Positions 28,559-39,112 are shown, counted from the first letter of the stretch. The stretch is 64,000 nucleotides of DNA from Pseudomonadota bacterium (GCA_026388815.1 JAPLJA010000033.1:1-64000), one strand, 5' to 3'. Numbers and translations: made by a program. The notes: generated by a model not told the origin, from the letters alone.

Positions 28559-29268
28559 TTACGATTCATCAACCAGAACATATGCCGTGGCTCGGTTTTT
28601 TTCACAAGGTTTACATGTCTGAAGTTTTAGTGTTTCTTGATAACGTCCAGTACCGTAGAAGATACTTTCAGAATAGAAATAAAATCAGGATAAAGAACGG
28701 TTGGCAGTGGTTGACGGTACCGTTGAAAAAGGAAAACAGAGATGAACTGCTTATAAAAGATGCAAAAATATATAGGGATGACACTAAATGGATAATTAAA
28801 AACACGGACAGTATCTACCACAATTACTGCAAGGCCCCCTTCTTTAACACCTTTTGGGACAATTTCAAATCTACATACAGTAATGAATATCAATACCTAT
28901 CGGAATTAAACATATCTTTAATACATTTTTTTTTCAATGTTCTCGGTCTGAAAAAAGATGTTGTTTTGGCTTCAACGATGGGCGTTTTAGGTGAAAAGGG
29001 CGATTTGATATTTAACATTTGCAAAGCAATTGGGACAACAAAGTATGTATCAGGCATTTCAGGACGGGATTATCTTGATATGGAAAAGTTTCACAGAAAT
29101 GGAATCGAGGTTATTATACAGGAATTCCGCCACCCGGTATACAAACAAATGTATGACCCCTTTATGCCTTGCATGTCCATAATAGACCTTCTTTTTAACC
29201 ACGGAGATAAAAGCCTCGACATTATTAATGGAGTAGGCGTCCCTGTTATGGAAGAAATATTTACGTAG
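28552..29268 (+). CDS. WbqC family protein
   Basis: VITIHQPEHMPWLGFFHKVYMSEVLVFLDNVQYRRRYFQNRNKI. Confidence 0.9.
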   Translation: MVITIHQPEHMPWLGFFHKVYMSEVLVFLDNVQYRRRYFQNRNKIRIKNGWQWLTVPLKKENRDELLIKDAKIYRDDTKWIIKNTDSIYHNYCKAPFFNTFWDNFKSTYSNEYQYLSELNISLIHFFFNVLGLKKDVVLASTMGVLGEKGDLIFNICKAIGTTKYVSGISGRDYLDMEKFHRNGIEVIIQEFRHPVYKQMYDPFMPCMSIIDLLFNHGDKSLDIINGVGVPVMEEIFT

Positions 29269-29289
29269 ACGATATCCAAGGAAAACGGA

Positions 29290-30327
29290 ATGAAAAATAG
29301 AAATATCGCTTGTAATTATTATCCTGCATGGCCAGGTTGGCCGGAACATAGAACAGCAGTTATTGCAGAAGTTGGCATTAACCACGGAGGCGATGATTCT
29401 CTTGCATGGCAAATGATCGAAACGGCCCAAGAAAACGGTGCCGATTTTATAAAATTGCAGTCTTTTGTTACTGAAGAGTTTTTTCATCCATCACTACCTT
29501 ATTTTTTAAGCACAAAAGCTATGGAGCTTTCCTTTGAATCCCAAAGAAAGCTGTTCAGAAAGGCACAAAGTCTCAACATCAAACTGATAACGACGCCGTT
29601 CGATTTTAAATCGGTCGATCTTGCTGAGGAGTTTGATCCCGTAGCACATAAAATAGCATCCATGGACAACGATAATATCCCTCTTATCACCTATATTGCC
29701 GCAAAAAAGAGGCCTGTTCTTGTCTCGTGCGGAATGGCCAACCTCGGGGAAATAGAGAAGATCATCACTATTATGAAGAGAGCAGGGAACGATAAATTGG
29801 TCCTTTTGCACTGTGTATCTGATTATCCGACATCCCCAGACCATTTGAATCTTGCTATGCTGGATCTCTTGCGATCGACTTTCAAGGTACCGGTTGGTCT
29901 TTCTGATCATTCACTCGGTTTGTACAGTTCTTTTATTGCAGCGTCTCTGGGTGCGGTAGTCATTGAAAAACACTTTACTACTGACAAAGCGCTTCACGAA
30001 AGGTTTCCTGATGCAGATCATAATATTTCTATTGAACCTCATGAATTAAAAGAACTGAGATGTTTTTGTGAATCAGTCCCGATCATGATGGGGATTGCAC
30101 CACGTGTCCTTACCGAAAACGAAACAATCGGAAGAAATGATTTCAGAAGGGGATTATACTGTAAAAAGGATATAGCGGCGGGAGAAAAAATCAGTTTAGA
30201 AAATACTATCTTATTAAGGCCGGTCAAAGGCATAGCAGCCGGTGCTTGGGATTTTGTATGCGGCCTAAAAGCAAAACGGAATATTTTTAAGGACAAGCCT
30301 ATCTATTATTCTGATTTAGGGCTTTAG
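29290..30327 (+). CDS. NeuB/PseI-like nonulosonate synthase with SAF domain
   Basis: VIAEVGINHGGDDSLAWQMIETA, GLSDHSLG, C-terminal SAF-like RRGLYCKKDIAAGEKISLENTILLRPVKGI. Confidence 0.93.
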   Translation: MKNRNIACNYYPAWPGWPEHRTAVIAEVGINHGGDDSLAWQMIETAQENGADFIKLQSFVTEEFFHPSLPYFLSTKAMELSFESQRKLFRKAQSLNIKLITTPFDFKSVDLAEEFDPVAHKIASMDNDNIPLITYIAAKKRPVLVSCGMANLGEIEKIITIMKRAGNDKLVLLHCVSDYPTSPDHLNLAMLDLLRSTFKVPVGLSDHSLGLYSSFIAASLGAVVIEKHFTTDKALHERFPDADHNISIEPHELKELRCFCESVPIMMGIAPRVLTENETIGRNDFRRGLYCKKDIAAGEKISLENTILLRPVKGIAAGAWDFVCGLKAKRNIFKDKPIYYSDLGL

Positions 30328-30342
30328 GTCTCAACATTTTTT

Positions 30343-31350
30343 ATGAATGTTTTCTTCAGAGTTGACGGCGGCAACTTATACAGCTTGGGCATGGGCCACG
30401 TCTATCGATGTCTGAAGTTTGCTGACTTTTTACGAAAAAAGAAGATTGCATCAGTTTTTGTCATGAAGGAGATAAAAGGCGGCATACAGAAAGTCGAGGA
30501 GGGAAAATACCCAATAATAAAACTGCCAAAAGGCATTGATCTCCAGAAAGAAATCAACAAATTAAGGAACATATGTTCCAAACATATACTGATTACCGAT
30601 ATTCGTGGTCTGGACAATACTTATTTTGAGCAACTCAACAACTGTTGCAGTAGGACAATATATTTTGACGATTTAGGTGATAATGGCCTCTTTCCCCATG
30701 TCTTAATCAATCCGTCAGTCACACCACTTTTGCAGAAGTACAATAAGCGGCAGCCTTCAACCAAATATCTTATAGGTAGACACTATTTTATTCTTGGTGC
30801 AGGGTTTCGGCGGAAACGGAACGTCCGAAAAACAATAAAAACAGCCCTAGTCTGTTTGGGTGGAGCTGATCCGGCAAACTATACGCCTACTCTTCTGAGA
30901 GTCTTGGAACGGGTGACTCACGATTTTGAAATCATGCTTATTTTAGGACCTGCCTTTCAGAAGTTTTATGAAATAGACGAAATACATAGACGAACAAAAA
31001 AACGGATGTGCATTTTGAGAAATGTGCCTAACATGGGCGAACTTATGTATAATGCAGATATTGCCTTCGTTTCCGGTGGCGATATCGCCCTTGAACTGGC
31101 GTATACAGGGACCCCAGGATTTATCATACCTACTATTGAATACGAGAACACAACAGCAGCGCACTTCGAATTAAAAAGGGTTTTTCTCAATCTTGACGAC
31201 ATAAAAACAAAAGACCCTGCTAAAAGCATAAGAAAGATTGAAGCGTTCTTGGATGACTTCCCGAAGAGGATGGAATTTTCCCAAAATGCAAAGAACTTTA
31301 TTGACGGTAAAGGACTTAAGAGAATTATTTATGAGCTTGGTATTATTTAG
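30343..31350 (+). CDS. PseG-like UDP-sugar hydrolase/glycosyltransferase-fold protein
   Basis: MNVFFRVDGGNLYSLGMGHVYRCLKFADFL; VCLGGADPANYT; SGGDIALELAYTGTPGFIIP. Confidence 0.85.
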   Translation: MNVFFRVDGGNLYSLGMGHVYRCLKFADFLRKKKIASVFVMKEIKGGIQKVEEGKYPIIKLPKGIDLQKEINKLRNICSKHILITDIRGLDNTYFEQLNNCCSRTIYFDDLGDNGLFPHVLINPSVTPLLQKYNKRQPSTKYLIGRHYFILGAGFRRKRNVRKTIKTALVCLGGADPANYTPTLLRVLERVTHDFEIMLILGPAFQKFYEIDEIHRRTKKRMCILRNVPNMGELMYNADIAFVSGGDIALELAYTGTPGFIIPTIEYENTTAAHFELKRVFLNLDDIKTKDPAKSIRKIEAFLDDFPKRMEFSQNAKNFIDGKGLKRIIYELGII

Positions 31351-31402
31351 AATATTCAGAGTAGCCCCATGTTTATCTTGGCGTTTCAGTAAAAAAATCC
31401 AT

Positions 31403-31481
31403 TTTGTTATACCGAACGACAGCAAGAGGTCTTGTAACTCTCTAATAAAAAATGTTTTCTCCCTGTGGTCGAAATGACAAA
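31403..31481. repeat. Small imperfect inverted-repeat element
   Basis: TTTGTTATACCGA (31403-31415) and TCGAAATGACAAA (31469-31481) are imperfect reverse complements. Confidence 0.55.
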
Positions 31482-31553
31482 TTTGTCTTTATTTGACTTT
31501 TTACGAGCTTATCACGCTTGATTCGAAAATAAAATATAGCAGAGGTAATAAAT

Positions 31554-33329
31554 GTGAACATTTTAGGTATTATGGTAGGCACCAACTCAACGGCTGCGCT
31601 TCTGAAGGACGGTTGCTTGGTTGCTTGTGCGAGTGAGGAGCGGTTCCTTAGAAAAAAAAATATCGGGATATACCCTTCTAACGCTGTGGAGTATTGCCTA
31701 AAAGAAGCAGCTCTGAACCCTTCGGATATCGATATTGCTGTATTTGACTCAATTACGTTTAACTACCATCATTGGGTAGTAGACAGAGACGGTACCTTTT
31801 CTGTGCAGGATTGGGTACGGGAGCAGCAGCAATACTGGAAACCTCTTTTGTATGACAAAATAGAGGTGGATTATTATGAAATATTTAAGGACAAGATAAT
31901 ACCCGAACATTACACGCCAGAAATCATACGTGACTATATCAGACCCGGCAAGGATATTCGGCCCCTTTTGCTGAGAAGACACTTGGGCGACGGGATAAAG
32001 AAGATCGAAAACTCTGTTCATTACGAGAGCCATCATTATTATGGTTATTATATGTCACCTTTCAGAGAAGAGAAAGTACTCAGTTTTGTCATTGAAGGAT
32101 GGGGTGACGGGATGAATGCATCCGTTGGCATTTTTGCAAACGGCGTGTACAAAGAGTTATATAAGACTGATCTCTGTAATATAGGGAGACTTTACCGGTA
32201 TGTCACCCTCATGCTTGGCATGAAACCAAATGAGCATGAATATAAAGTTATGGGTTTAGCAGGTTACAATACAAGACACCAGCTTGTTTGGGACATTCTG
32301 GCCGATACTCTCTACGTAGATGGCTGTAATTTTAAATACAGAAAAAAACCAACTGACCATTATTTCTGGTTTAAAGAGCGCTTTGAAGGTTGCCGTTTTG
32401 ATGAAATCGCAGGTGGTGTGCAGAAATACATAGAAACACTGATTTGCGACTGGATTCGAAATTGGATTGTCAAAACTGGAGTCCGGCGCATTGTGGTCAG
32501 CGGCGGAGTTGCCATGAATATCAAAGCAATGATGGAAGTGGCAAAACTGGATGAAGTTGATAAAATATTTGTGGCCGGGACGGGTAGCGATGAGTCAACA
32601 ACAATTGGAGCCTGTTACAGGATCTATGTTTTCCACTGCATGGAGACAGGTAAGGTCCCTGCGGCTATTCCCCTTGTGCCGAATTTATATCTCGGTCCGG
32701 CATACTCCCATTCAGACATTGATGAAGCACTTGAAGCATACGGTGGGGAAGCTTTCATCATAATAAAAAATCCAGTTACAGCAGATGATGTGGCTAAGAT
32801 TATAGCCGGAGGCAATCCCATTGCCCGATTTTCAGGCAGAATGGAATTTGGTGCGAGGGCACTGGGGAATAGGTCTATTCTTGCCGATCCGAGAAACCTC
32901 AATGTGATACGAAAAATAAATCAACAAATTAAAAGCAGGGACTTCTGGATGCCTTTTGCTCCGGTTGTAACGGAAGAGCGGAGCAATGATTACTTACTGA
33001 ACCCAAAGAATATTCAAAGCCCACACATGGCCATCGGGTTTGAGACAAAACCTCTTGCTAACAGAGACCTGATCGCGGCACTCCATCAAGGGGATCTGAC
33101 AGCTCGTCCCCAGATCTTGGAAGAATCTACGAACCCGGGATATTATGGCCTCATTAAAGCCTTTGAAAGACTGACCGGTGTCGGAGGGTTGGTAAATACT
33201 TCCTTCAATCTGCACGGAGAACCTATTGTTAACACCCCCCAAGATGCATTGCATGTGTTCATGAAGTCAGGGCTGGAGTATTTGATATTAGAAGACATCC
33301 TCATATATAAAAACCACAACAAGTCTTGA
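31554..33329 (+). CDS. Carbamoyltransferase (NodU/CmcH family)
   Basis: MNILGIMVGTNSTAALLKDGCLVACASEERF; GRMEFGARALGNRSILADPR; NTSFNLHGEPIVNTPQDAL. Confidence 0.95.
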   Translation: MNILGIMVGTNSTAALLKDGCLVACASEERFLRKKNIGIYPSNAVEYCLKEAALNPSDIDIAVFDSITFNYHHWVVDRDGTFSVQDWVREQQQYWKPLLYDKIEVDYYEIFKDKIIPEHYTPEIIRDYIRPGKDIRPLLLRRHLGDGIKKIENSVHYESHHYYGYYMSPFREEKVLSFVIEGWGDGMNASVGIFANGVYKELYKTDLCNIGRLYRYVTLMLGMKPNEHEYKVMGLAGYNTRHQLVWDILADTLYVDGCNFKYRKKPTDHYFWFKERFEGCRFDEIAGGVQKYIETLICDWIRNWIVKTGVRRIVVSGGVAMNIKAMMEVAKLDEVDKIFVAGTGSDESTTIGACYRIYVFHCMETGKVPAAIPLVPNLYLGPAYSHSDIDEALEAYGGEAFIIIKNPVTADDVAKIIAGGNPIARFSGRMEFGARALGNRSILADPRNLNVIRKINQQIKSRDFWMPFAPVVTEERSNDYLLNPKNIQSPHMAIGFETKPLANRDLIAALHQGDLTARPQILEESTNPGYYGLIKAFERLTGVGGLVNTSFNLHGEPIVNTPQDALHVFMKSGLEYLILEDILIYKNHNKS

Positions 33330-33342
33330 AAAGGGTCTAAGC

Positions 33343-34578
33343 ATGGGAATCCGAAAAAGAGAAGACAGTATCAAAAGTCAATATAATAAAAGCAGGCTCA
33401 AATTTGACGAATCTACGTATCATTACAGTTCCGAAGAGAAAGAAAGGGAGTTTATCCAATCCCAGTTTTCCACCAAAGATGAGATGCGCCGGTATCAAGA
33501 ATACCGTAAGGAATGGCATCGCCGGTCTGATGAAATGGACCCTGGATCCTTTCCCCTTGCTGTCATCTGTGAGCTTGTCAGTGTTTGCAATTTGACATGC
33601 GAGATGTGTTACACACGGACGCCCGAGTTTCAAAAGACCATAGTCGGTAAACAGAGAATGCTTCCTTGGGACATTGTGGTTCAAATTATAGATGAATGTG
33701 TTGAATTAGGTGTATACAGTATGCTGTTCTCATGGCGCGGCGAATCCACTCTTTACCATTCAAAAGGTTCAGATGGAAAGTGGCATGATTTTGCCGATGT
33801 CTTAGCTTATGCTCGGCATAAAAAGATCCTTGAGATAACAAGCTTAACTAACGGCAGAGTTCTCAAAGACCTTCTGATTGAAAAAATTGTAAAAGCGCAG
33901 CCAAGCTGGCTTAGTTTCTCCATTGATGGTTTCGGAGATGATTATGGGAAAATTAGGAAATCACTGAAAATCGAAAAGATGAAGAGGCCATTCGATATTG
34001 TTGTCGATAATATTAAAAAAATGATAGAGGTAAGAAGAGTCCTTGGCTTAACCATGCCACAAATTAGGACAAACACAATCTACCCACCTATTTCCAATAA
34101 TCCTGAACGCTATCGTTTATTCATGGAAAGCATTGGCGTTGGTCTTGTAACTATAAACGAAATGCTTGATTACCGGGGTGCTGAGCTCCCGGAAGACGCA
34201 GTGATGGACGACTGGTTTTGCCAATATCCGTTTCAACGACTGGTCGTCAGTGCAAATGGTATGATCATGCCATGCCCAGGGGCACATAATGAAGATGACG
34301 AGGTAGTGATAGGAAGGTACGTTGGTATTCCTTATAAAAATATTGTCATTGAAGGTGTCACTAAAACTATTGAATATCCTGAGATTACCCTCAAGAAGGC
34401 GTGGGAAAGCGAAAAGGTAAAGCGTATCCGTAAGGTTCACCGAGAAGGCAAAAGAAAGGAGATTCAGGTATGTAAACACTGCAGACACGGAGCAAAGAAA
34501 CACGGCTATGCTTGGATTCCTGACGATTGGGACATGCAAGAAATGAGGTGGAAAGACAGAGTTTGGAGAAACGGTTAA
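33343..34578 (+). CDS. Radical SAM/SPASM-like protein
   Basis: SVCNLTCEMCYTR; C-terminal VCKHCRHGAKK. Confidence 0.9.
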   Translation: MGIRKREDSIKSQYNKSRLKFDESTYHYSSEEKEREFIQSQFSTKDEMRRYQEYRKEWHRRSDEMDPGSFPLAVICELVSVCNLTCEMCYTRTPEFQKTIVGKQRMLPWDIVVQIIDECVELGVYSMLFSWRGESTLYHSKGSDGKWHDFADVLAYARHKKILEITSLTNGRVLKDLLIEKIVKAQPSWLSFSIDGFGDDYGKIRKSLKIEKMKRPFDIVVDNIKKMIEVRRVLGLTMPQIRTNTIYPPISNNPERYRLFMESIGVGLVTINEMLDYRGAELPEDAVMDDWFCQYPFQRLVVSANGMIMPCPGAHNEDDEVVIGRYVGIPYKNIVIEGVTKTIEYPEITLKKAWESEKVKRIRKVHREGKRKEIQVCKHCRHGAKKHGYAWIPDDWDMQEMRWKDRVWRNG

Positions 34579-34581
34579 AAA

Positions 34582-35448
34582 ATGAGAGTACAAACTACTT
34601 TTATTGGGAATGAATCACCCTTTCTTGATGCAATACAGAGGCATTCCGACCTCAAATATATTGTCTGCACGAAGATCAGTAGGAAGGCAAGAAAATTTTT
34701 CGGATCTGCTTTCAACTACGCCAAAGAACATAACATAAAGATTATTGAACCGGAAGAATTTACAGTACACCCTTGTCCGACTGATCTCATTATTGTAGCC
34801 GGTTATCCGAAATTGATACCTCGACATATTATTAACTACCCCCGTATTGGCATTATAAATATCCATATGTCGTTGCTCCCGGCATACAGAGGAAGACATC
34901 CACTTAACTGGGCCATAATTAACGGTGAACGTCAAACTGGGGTTACAATCCATCACATAAACGAAGATTTCGATGAGGGAAACATTATCTGTCAGCACAG
35001 AATCCCTATAAAAAACGATGATACTGTAATGGACGTTTATAAAAAAGCTGTCATAACGGGGAATCTGCTGATCAAAAGAACCTTTGATATAATCAGTCTT
35101 GATCACTTCAGGGGCATTCAGCAAGACAAACGCTTTGCCTCATATTACCCGCCTCGAAAGCCAAAAGACGGGAAAGTTAACTGGAGCGATACGGCTGTTA
35201 AAATCAGAAACCTGGTGCGTGCTTTGACTGAACCCTATCCAGGAGCTTATTTCTATTATCAAGGGGGAAAAATGATAGTTGACGAGGTTGAGGTCGTTCG
35301 TCTTCCAAAGCACAACGCTGAGAAAGGAAAACCTTTTTTGTTGGGAGGTTTTTATACTGTAAAAACAGGCGACGAATATTTAAAAATTATCAAACTCCGC
35401 AACCGGATACAAGAGCTTCCAAAACAACCACATGTTGTAAAGAGGTAA
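34582..35448 (+). CDS. Formyltransferase family protein (methionyl-tRNA/UDP-sugar formyltransferase-like)
   Basis: GIINIHMSLLPAYRGRHPLNWAIINGERQTGVTIHHINEDFDEGNIICQ. Confidence 0.92.
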   Translation: MRVQTTFIGNESPFLDAIQRHSDLKYIVCTKISRKARKFFGSAFNYAKEHNIKIIEPEEFTVHPCPTDLIIVAGYPKLIPRHIINYPRIGIINIHMSLLPAYRGRHPLNWAIINGERQTGVTIHHINEDFDEGNIICQHRIPIKNDDTVMDVYKKAVITGNLLIKRTFDIISLDHFRGIQQDKRFASYYPPRKPKDGKVNWSDTAVKIRNLVRALTEPYPGAYFYYQGGKMIVDEVEVVRLPKHNAEKGKPFLLGGFYTVKTGDEYLKIIKLRNRIQELPKQPHVVKR

Positions 35449-35454
35449 AACACG

Positions 35455-36507
35455 ATGGTCAAACGAATAAAAGAAAACAAGCTGCAGTTTGACATGGATA
35501 CCGGTTGGAAGAGTTTTAGGAACCATTTCAGACGGGGCCATGGGCATATGGTTGCTTATTTATGGAACCGTTTTCAGTGGAACTATTTTTATCGCCTTGG
35601 CATTGTTCCAAAGTTTCCACTTAATGTCGATATTGAGTCCTCAAGTAGGTGCAATATACAGTGCGAACATTGTTTTAGACAATATATGGACATGCATGAA
35701 TCTGATTTCATGCCCATGCCGCTTTATAAAAAAATAGTTGATGAATGCGCGCGGTACAATCTTTTTACTTTAAAATTCAGCATGCGTGGCGAGCCTACCC
35801 TGAATCGGGAAATAGTCTCAATGGTATCCTATGCAAAGCAAAAGGGGATCAAAGAGGTATGGATAAACACCAACGGCAGCCTTTTAACAGAGGATATGGC
35901 AGAAGGATTCATCAAAGCCGGACTTGACTGCCTGACGGTTTCATTTGACGGCTTAGGAAAAATGTATGAACGTATTCGGACTCCTCTGAAATATGAAGAG
36001 GCTCTTGCCCGCATAAAAATGTTTGCAGAAGTTAGAAAATATTTAAAGGTACAGAAACCGATTTTTAAAGTGCAGAGTATCTGGTCGGCCATAAAAGAAA
36101 ACCCCGAGGAGTATCTGAATATCGTGGGGAATATTGCAGATAAGGTATCTTACAACATTAACTTTGATTATGAAAACATTCATTTTATCCCTGATCCTAA
36201 TTATGTTTGCTATCGCCTCTGGCAGAGAATTGCCATTACAAGCACCGGTGACGTCCTGAAGTGTCCATCGGATTTTAAGAAGAAAGAAGTTTTGGGCAAT
36301 GCTCAAGACCGCTCCATAAAGGAAATCTGGGATAGTAAGCAGGAAGAAGAACGAAAACGCCACCTCGGAGGCAAAAGGCTCGAGTCGCTTGTTTGCAAAG
36401 AGTGCCATCATGGAGCTACTATTATCAGGGATGAAAAGGCTTATTCGGGAAGGAAACACGAGGTAAACGAAGTTTTGTATGAAGAGCCTACTACTGTTTC
36501 CCGATGA
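35455..36507 (+). CDS. Radical SAM/SPASM-like protein
   Basis: SSRCNIQCEHCFRQ; C-terminal VCKECHHGATI. Confidence 0.9.
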   Translation: MVKRIKENKLQFDMDTGWKSFRNHFRRGHGHMVAYLWNRFQWNYFYRLGIVPKFPLNVDIESSSRCNIQCEHCFRQYMDMHESDFMPMPLYKKIVDECARYNLFTLKFSMRGEPTLNREIVSMVSYAKQKGIKEVWINTNGSLLTEDMAEGFIKAGLDCLTVSFDGLGKMYERIRTPLKYEEALARIKMFAEVRKYLKVQKPIFKVQSIWSAIKENPEEYLNIVGNIADKVSYNINFDYENIHFIPDPNYVCYRLWQRIAITSTGDVLKCPSDFKKKEVLGNAQDRSIKEIWDSKQEEERKRHLGGKRLESLVCKECHHGATIIRDEKAYSGRKHEVNEVLYEEPTTVSR

Positions 36508-36599
36508 CATGATTTTAATGTGAATCATCAAGGCAGACACTTTAGAGAGTCACCAGATATTTTAGATATGGAGACAAAAAAAACTCAAAGGAGCAATAC

Positions 36600-38066
36600 T
36601 TGAGAGTACTGTTGATATATCCGTCACGGGTTGGAAGAGGCAACATTCCCATTAATATCCCTATCTTACAGGCTGTTTTAAAGCGTGAGGGGCATGAGGT
36701 CATGATTTTTGACGCCAACAGCTACCGATGGACCCAGTGGGGTATGCTACAAACCAAGATGGGGATGTTTAAAAAGACGGACGAAGACAAATATAATCAA
36801 ATGCTTTTCAAAACTGATATATATATAGATTTCGCGGGCCTCCTGAAAGAATTCTCTCCTCACGTTGTAGCGGTATCCTGCCTGACGACGGATTTCCCTT
36901 TTTCTTTAGTTCTGATACGCATAGCAAAAAAGATAGACCCATCGATAATATCATTGTACGGCGGGATTCATCCCACGATTGCGCCGGACCAAGTCATATC
37001 GCATCCGGAGGTCGATTATGTTTGTATCGGTGAAGGAGAGGATACGATTGTCGAATTCATAGATCGACTTGAGCACGGGAAGGATTTCTATACGGTAAGA
37101 AATATCGTGGGGAAAAAGGGAGACAGGGTTATCAAAAACGAGATGCGTCCACTCGTTTCGCTGAACGATATTCCATTCCAGGATTTTTCGGGATTCGAAG
37201 AGTTTCATTTCTATCGTCCATTTGATGGTAAGGTTTATAAAATGGCAAGCATTGAAGTAAGCCGGGGTTGTTTGTTCCCTTGCTCTTACTGCGTCAATCA
37301 CTCTCTAAGAGGTATCTATAAAGGCCTAGGCACATATCGCCGTGTTAAAGCAATTCAGCGAGCCATAGACGAAATCGTTTTTCTCAAAAATACGTATAAT
37401 TTTGAATTTATCCGCTTTTGGGACGAAGACTTTACGTCTCACCGCATGGAATTCCTCAAGGAGTTCTCCCAAGAATACATCGAGAAAGTGCACTTACCGT
37501 TCTTGGTCTATGCACGCTGCGAGACGATTACCGATGAAAAGGTTGAGATTCTCAAAGACATGGGGTGCAAAACATTTGCTGTTGGCATAGAATCAGGGAA
37601 TGAATGGATACGTAAGAACATTTTAAATCGGAATGTTTCGGACCAAACTATTGTTGAAAAAATAAATATCATACACAAGCATGACGTGAGGGTATCCGCG
37701 TACAATATGATAGGATTGCCCTTTGAAACACGCCAGGCGATCTTTGACACGATAGATCTCAATAGGGCAAGCAAAACAGCAACCTCGTCTGTCGTATTTC
37801 TTGAACCTTATCCTGCAACAAAAATTATGGATATGCTGGTTCAGGAGAATCTTATTTCCTCCAACTATATTGCAGAATACAGAATGAATGAACCGCATTT
37901 CATTCCCAAAGGCATGACAAAGCAGGAACTGATAGGATTACTAAAGACCTTCCCCCTCTACCTGAAACTGCCTCACTATATGTTCCCGCTCATAAAAATA
38001 TGTGAAGGCGAAGGCTTCCTCCCAAATATGGTTCAAAGTCTCTTAAGTAATATCTATTTAAAATAG
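36600..38066 (+). CDS. B12-binding domain radical SAM protein
   Basis: ISLYGGIHPTIAPDQVISHPEVDYVCIGEGEDTI; EVSRGCLFPCSYCVNHSL; TTG start. Confidence 0.92.
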   Translation: MRVLLIYPSRVGRGNIPINIPILQAVLKREGHEVMIFDANSYRWTQWGMLQTKMGMFKKTDEDKYNQMLFKTDIYIDFAGLLKEFSPHVVAVSCLTTDFPFSLVLIRIAKKIDPSIISLYGGIHPTIAPDQVISHPEVDYVCIGEGEDTIVEFIDRLEHGKDFYTVRNIVGKKGDRVIKNEMRPLVSLNDIPFQDFSGFEEFHFYRPFDGKVYKMASIEVSRGCLFPCSYCVNHSLRGIYKGLGTYRRVKAIQRAIDEIVFLKNTYNFEFIRFWDEDFTSHRMEFLKEFSQEYIEKVHLPFLVYARCETITDEKVEILKDMGCKTFAVGIESGNEWIRKNILNRNVSDQTIVEKINIIHKHDVRVSAYNMIGLPFETRQAIFDTIDLNRASKTATSSVVFLEPYPATKIMDMLVQENLISSNYIAEYRMNEPHFIPKGMTKQELIGLLKTFPLYLKLPHYMFPLIKICEGEGFLPNMVQSLLSNIYLK

Positions 38067-38089
38067 TGTTTTTTAATGAGGGAGCGTTA

Positions 38090-39112
38090 ATGAATTTAAA
38101 CCAAATACAAGAAAAGATAAAGGACAGCAGGCTGTTCAGGAAGAGGCGATTACAGTCAAGAATTCCCTTAGAATTCCCCATGGTGCTCAATGTTGAGCTA
38201 ACCAACAGGTGTACAGAGAACTGCATCTGGTGCCCCCGCGACAGCATGGATAGAACGCAGGGATTCATGGAAGTGACTCTTTTTAAAAAGATTATCGATG
38301 AAGCAAGTCTCTATCCAAAACTCAGGAAATTGTTCGTTCATTGGATGGGAGAGCCGCTGCTACATCCGGACTTTCTCGAATGTATAAAATACGCCAGCTC
38401 AAAAAAAGTTGCTGAAATGATACTGATTGCAACCAACGGCGTACTGCTTACGGAAAAAATAATGAAAGGGCTCATCGAAACGAAGGTCGATGAGCTCTAT
38501 ATCAGTATCGACGCAGCCAGTTCTGGACGATATGAGCAATTGAAGCATACCAAACATTTTGAGAATATAAAACATAACATCGAGCACGCAGTGGCGCTTA
38601 AGAAACAATTGAAGGTAAAACTACCCTTCATCAGGGTCAAGTTCCTCGAAACCGACCTGAATGCTGATCAGATCGAAGCATTCAAACAACAGTGGCGCAA
38701 GAATGCAGATTCGGTTTTTATCGAAAAGGATCTCAGCATTTGGGATGGCAAAAGCCAAAAAGTGAACGCAAACATCAAAGGAATGAAAAGTTATTTAAAG
38801 AATTACGGTGAGTTAGAGAGCCGTTACCCTTGTGACAGAATCTGGTATTTGTTGGCGGTTCAGTGGAACGGAAAGGTCTCCCCGTGTGTCTGTGATTGGA
38901 ACGGAGAAAATGCCGTTGGAGATTCAAATATCCAGACCTTAAGAGAAATCTGGTATGGCAATGAGCTTAAAAACTATAGATATCACCATGTGAACCATGC
39001 ATATGATCGGCTGCCATTATGCGACGCTTGTGACAGGTGGGGTACAAGACACATGGGGGACTGGCTTATGAAGCACAAAGAAAAGGCCCTTTCAGTTCCT
39101 GACGGAAGATAA
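38090..39112 (+). CDS. Radical SAM/SPASM-like protein
   Basis: LTNRCTENCIWCPRD; C-terminal CVCDWNG and LCDACDRWG. Confidence 0.9.
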   Translation: MNLNQIQEKIKDSRLFRKRRLQSRIPLEFPMVLNVELTNRCTENCIWCPRDSMDRTQGFMEVTLFKKIIDEASLYPKLRKLFVHWMGEPLLHPDFLECIKYASSKKVAEMILIATNGVLLTEKIMKGLIETKVDELYISIDAASSGRYEQLKHTKHFENIKHNIEHAVALKKQLKVKLPFIRVKFLETDLNADQIEAFKQQWRKNADSVFIEKDLSIWDGKSQKVNANIKGMKSYLKNYGELESRYPCDRIWYLLAVQWNGKVSPCVCDWNGENAVGDSNIQTLREIWYGNELKNYRYHHVNHAYDRLPLCDACDRWGTRHMGDWLMKHKEKALSVPDGR

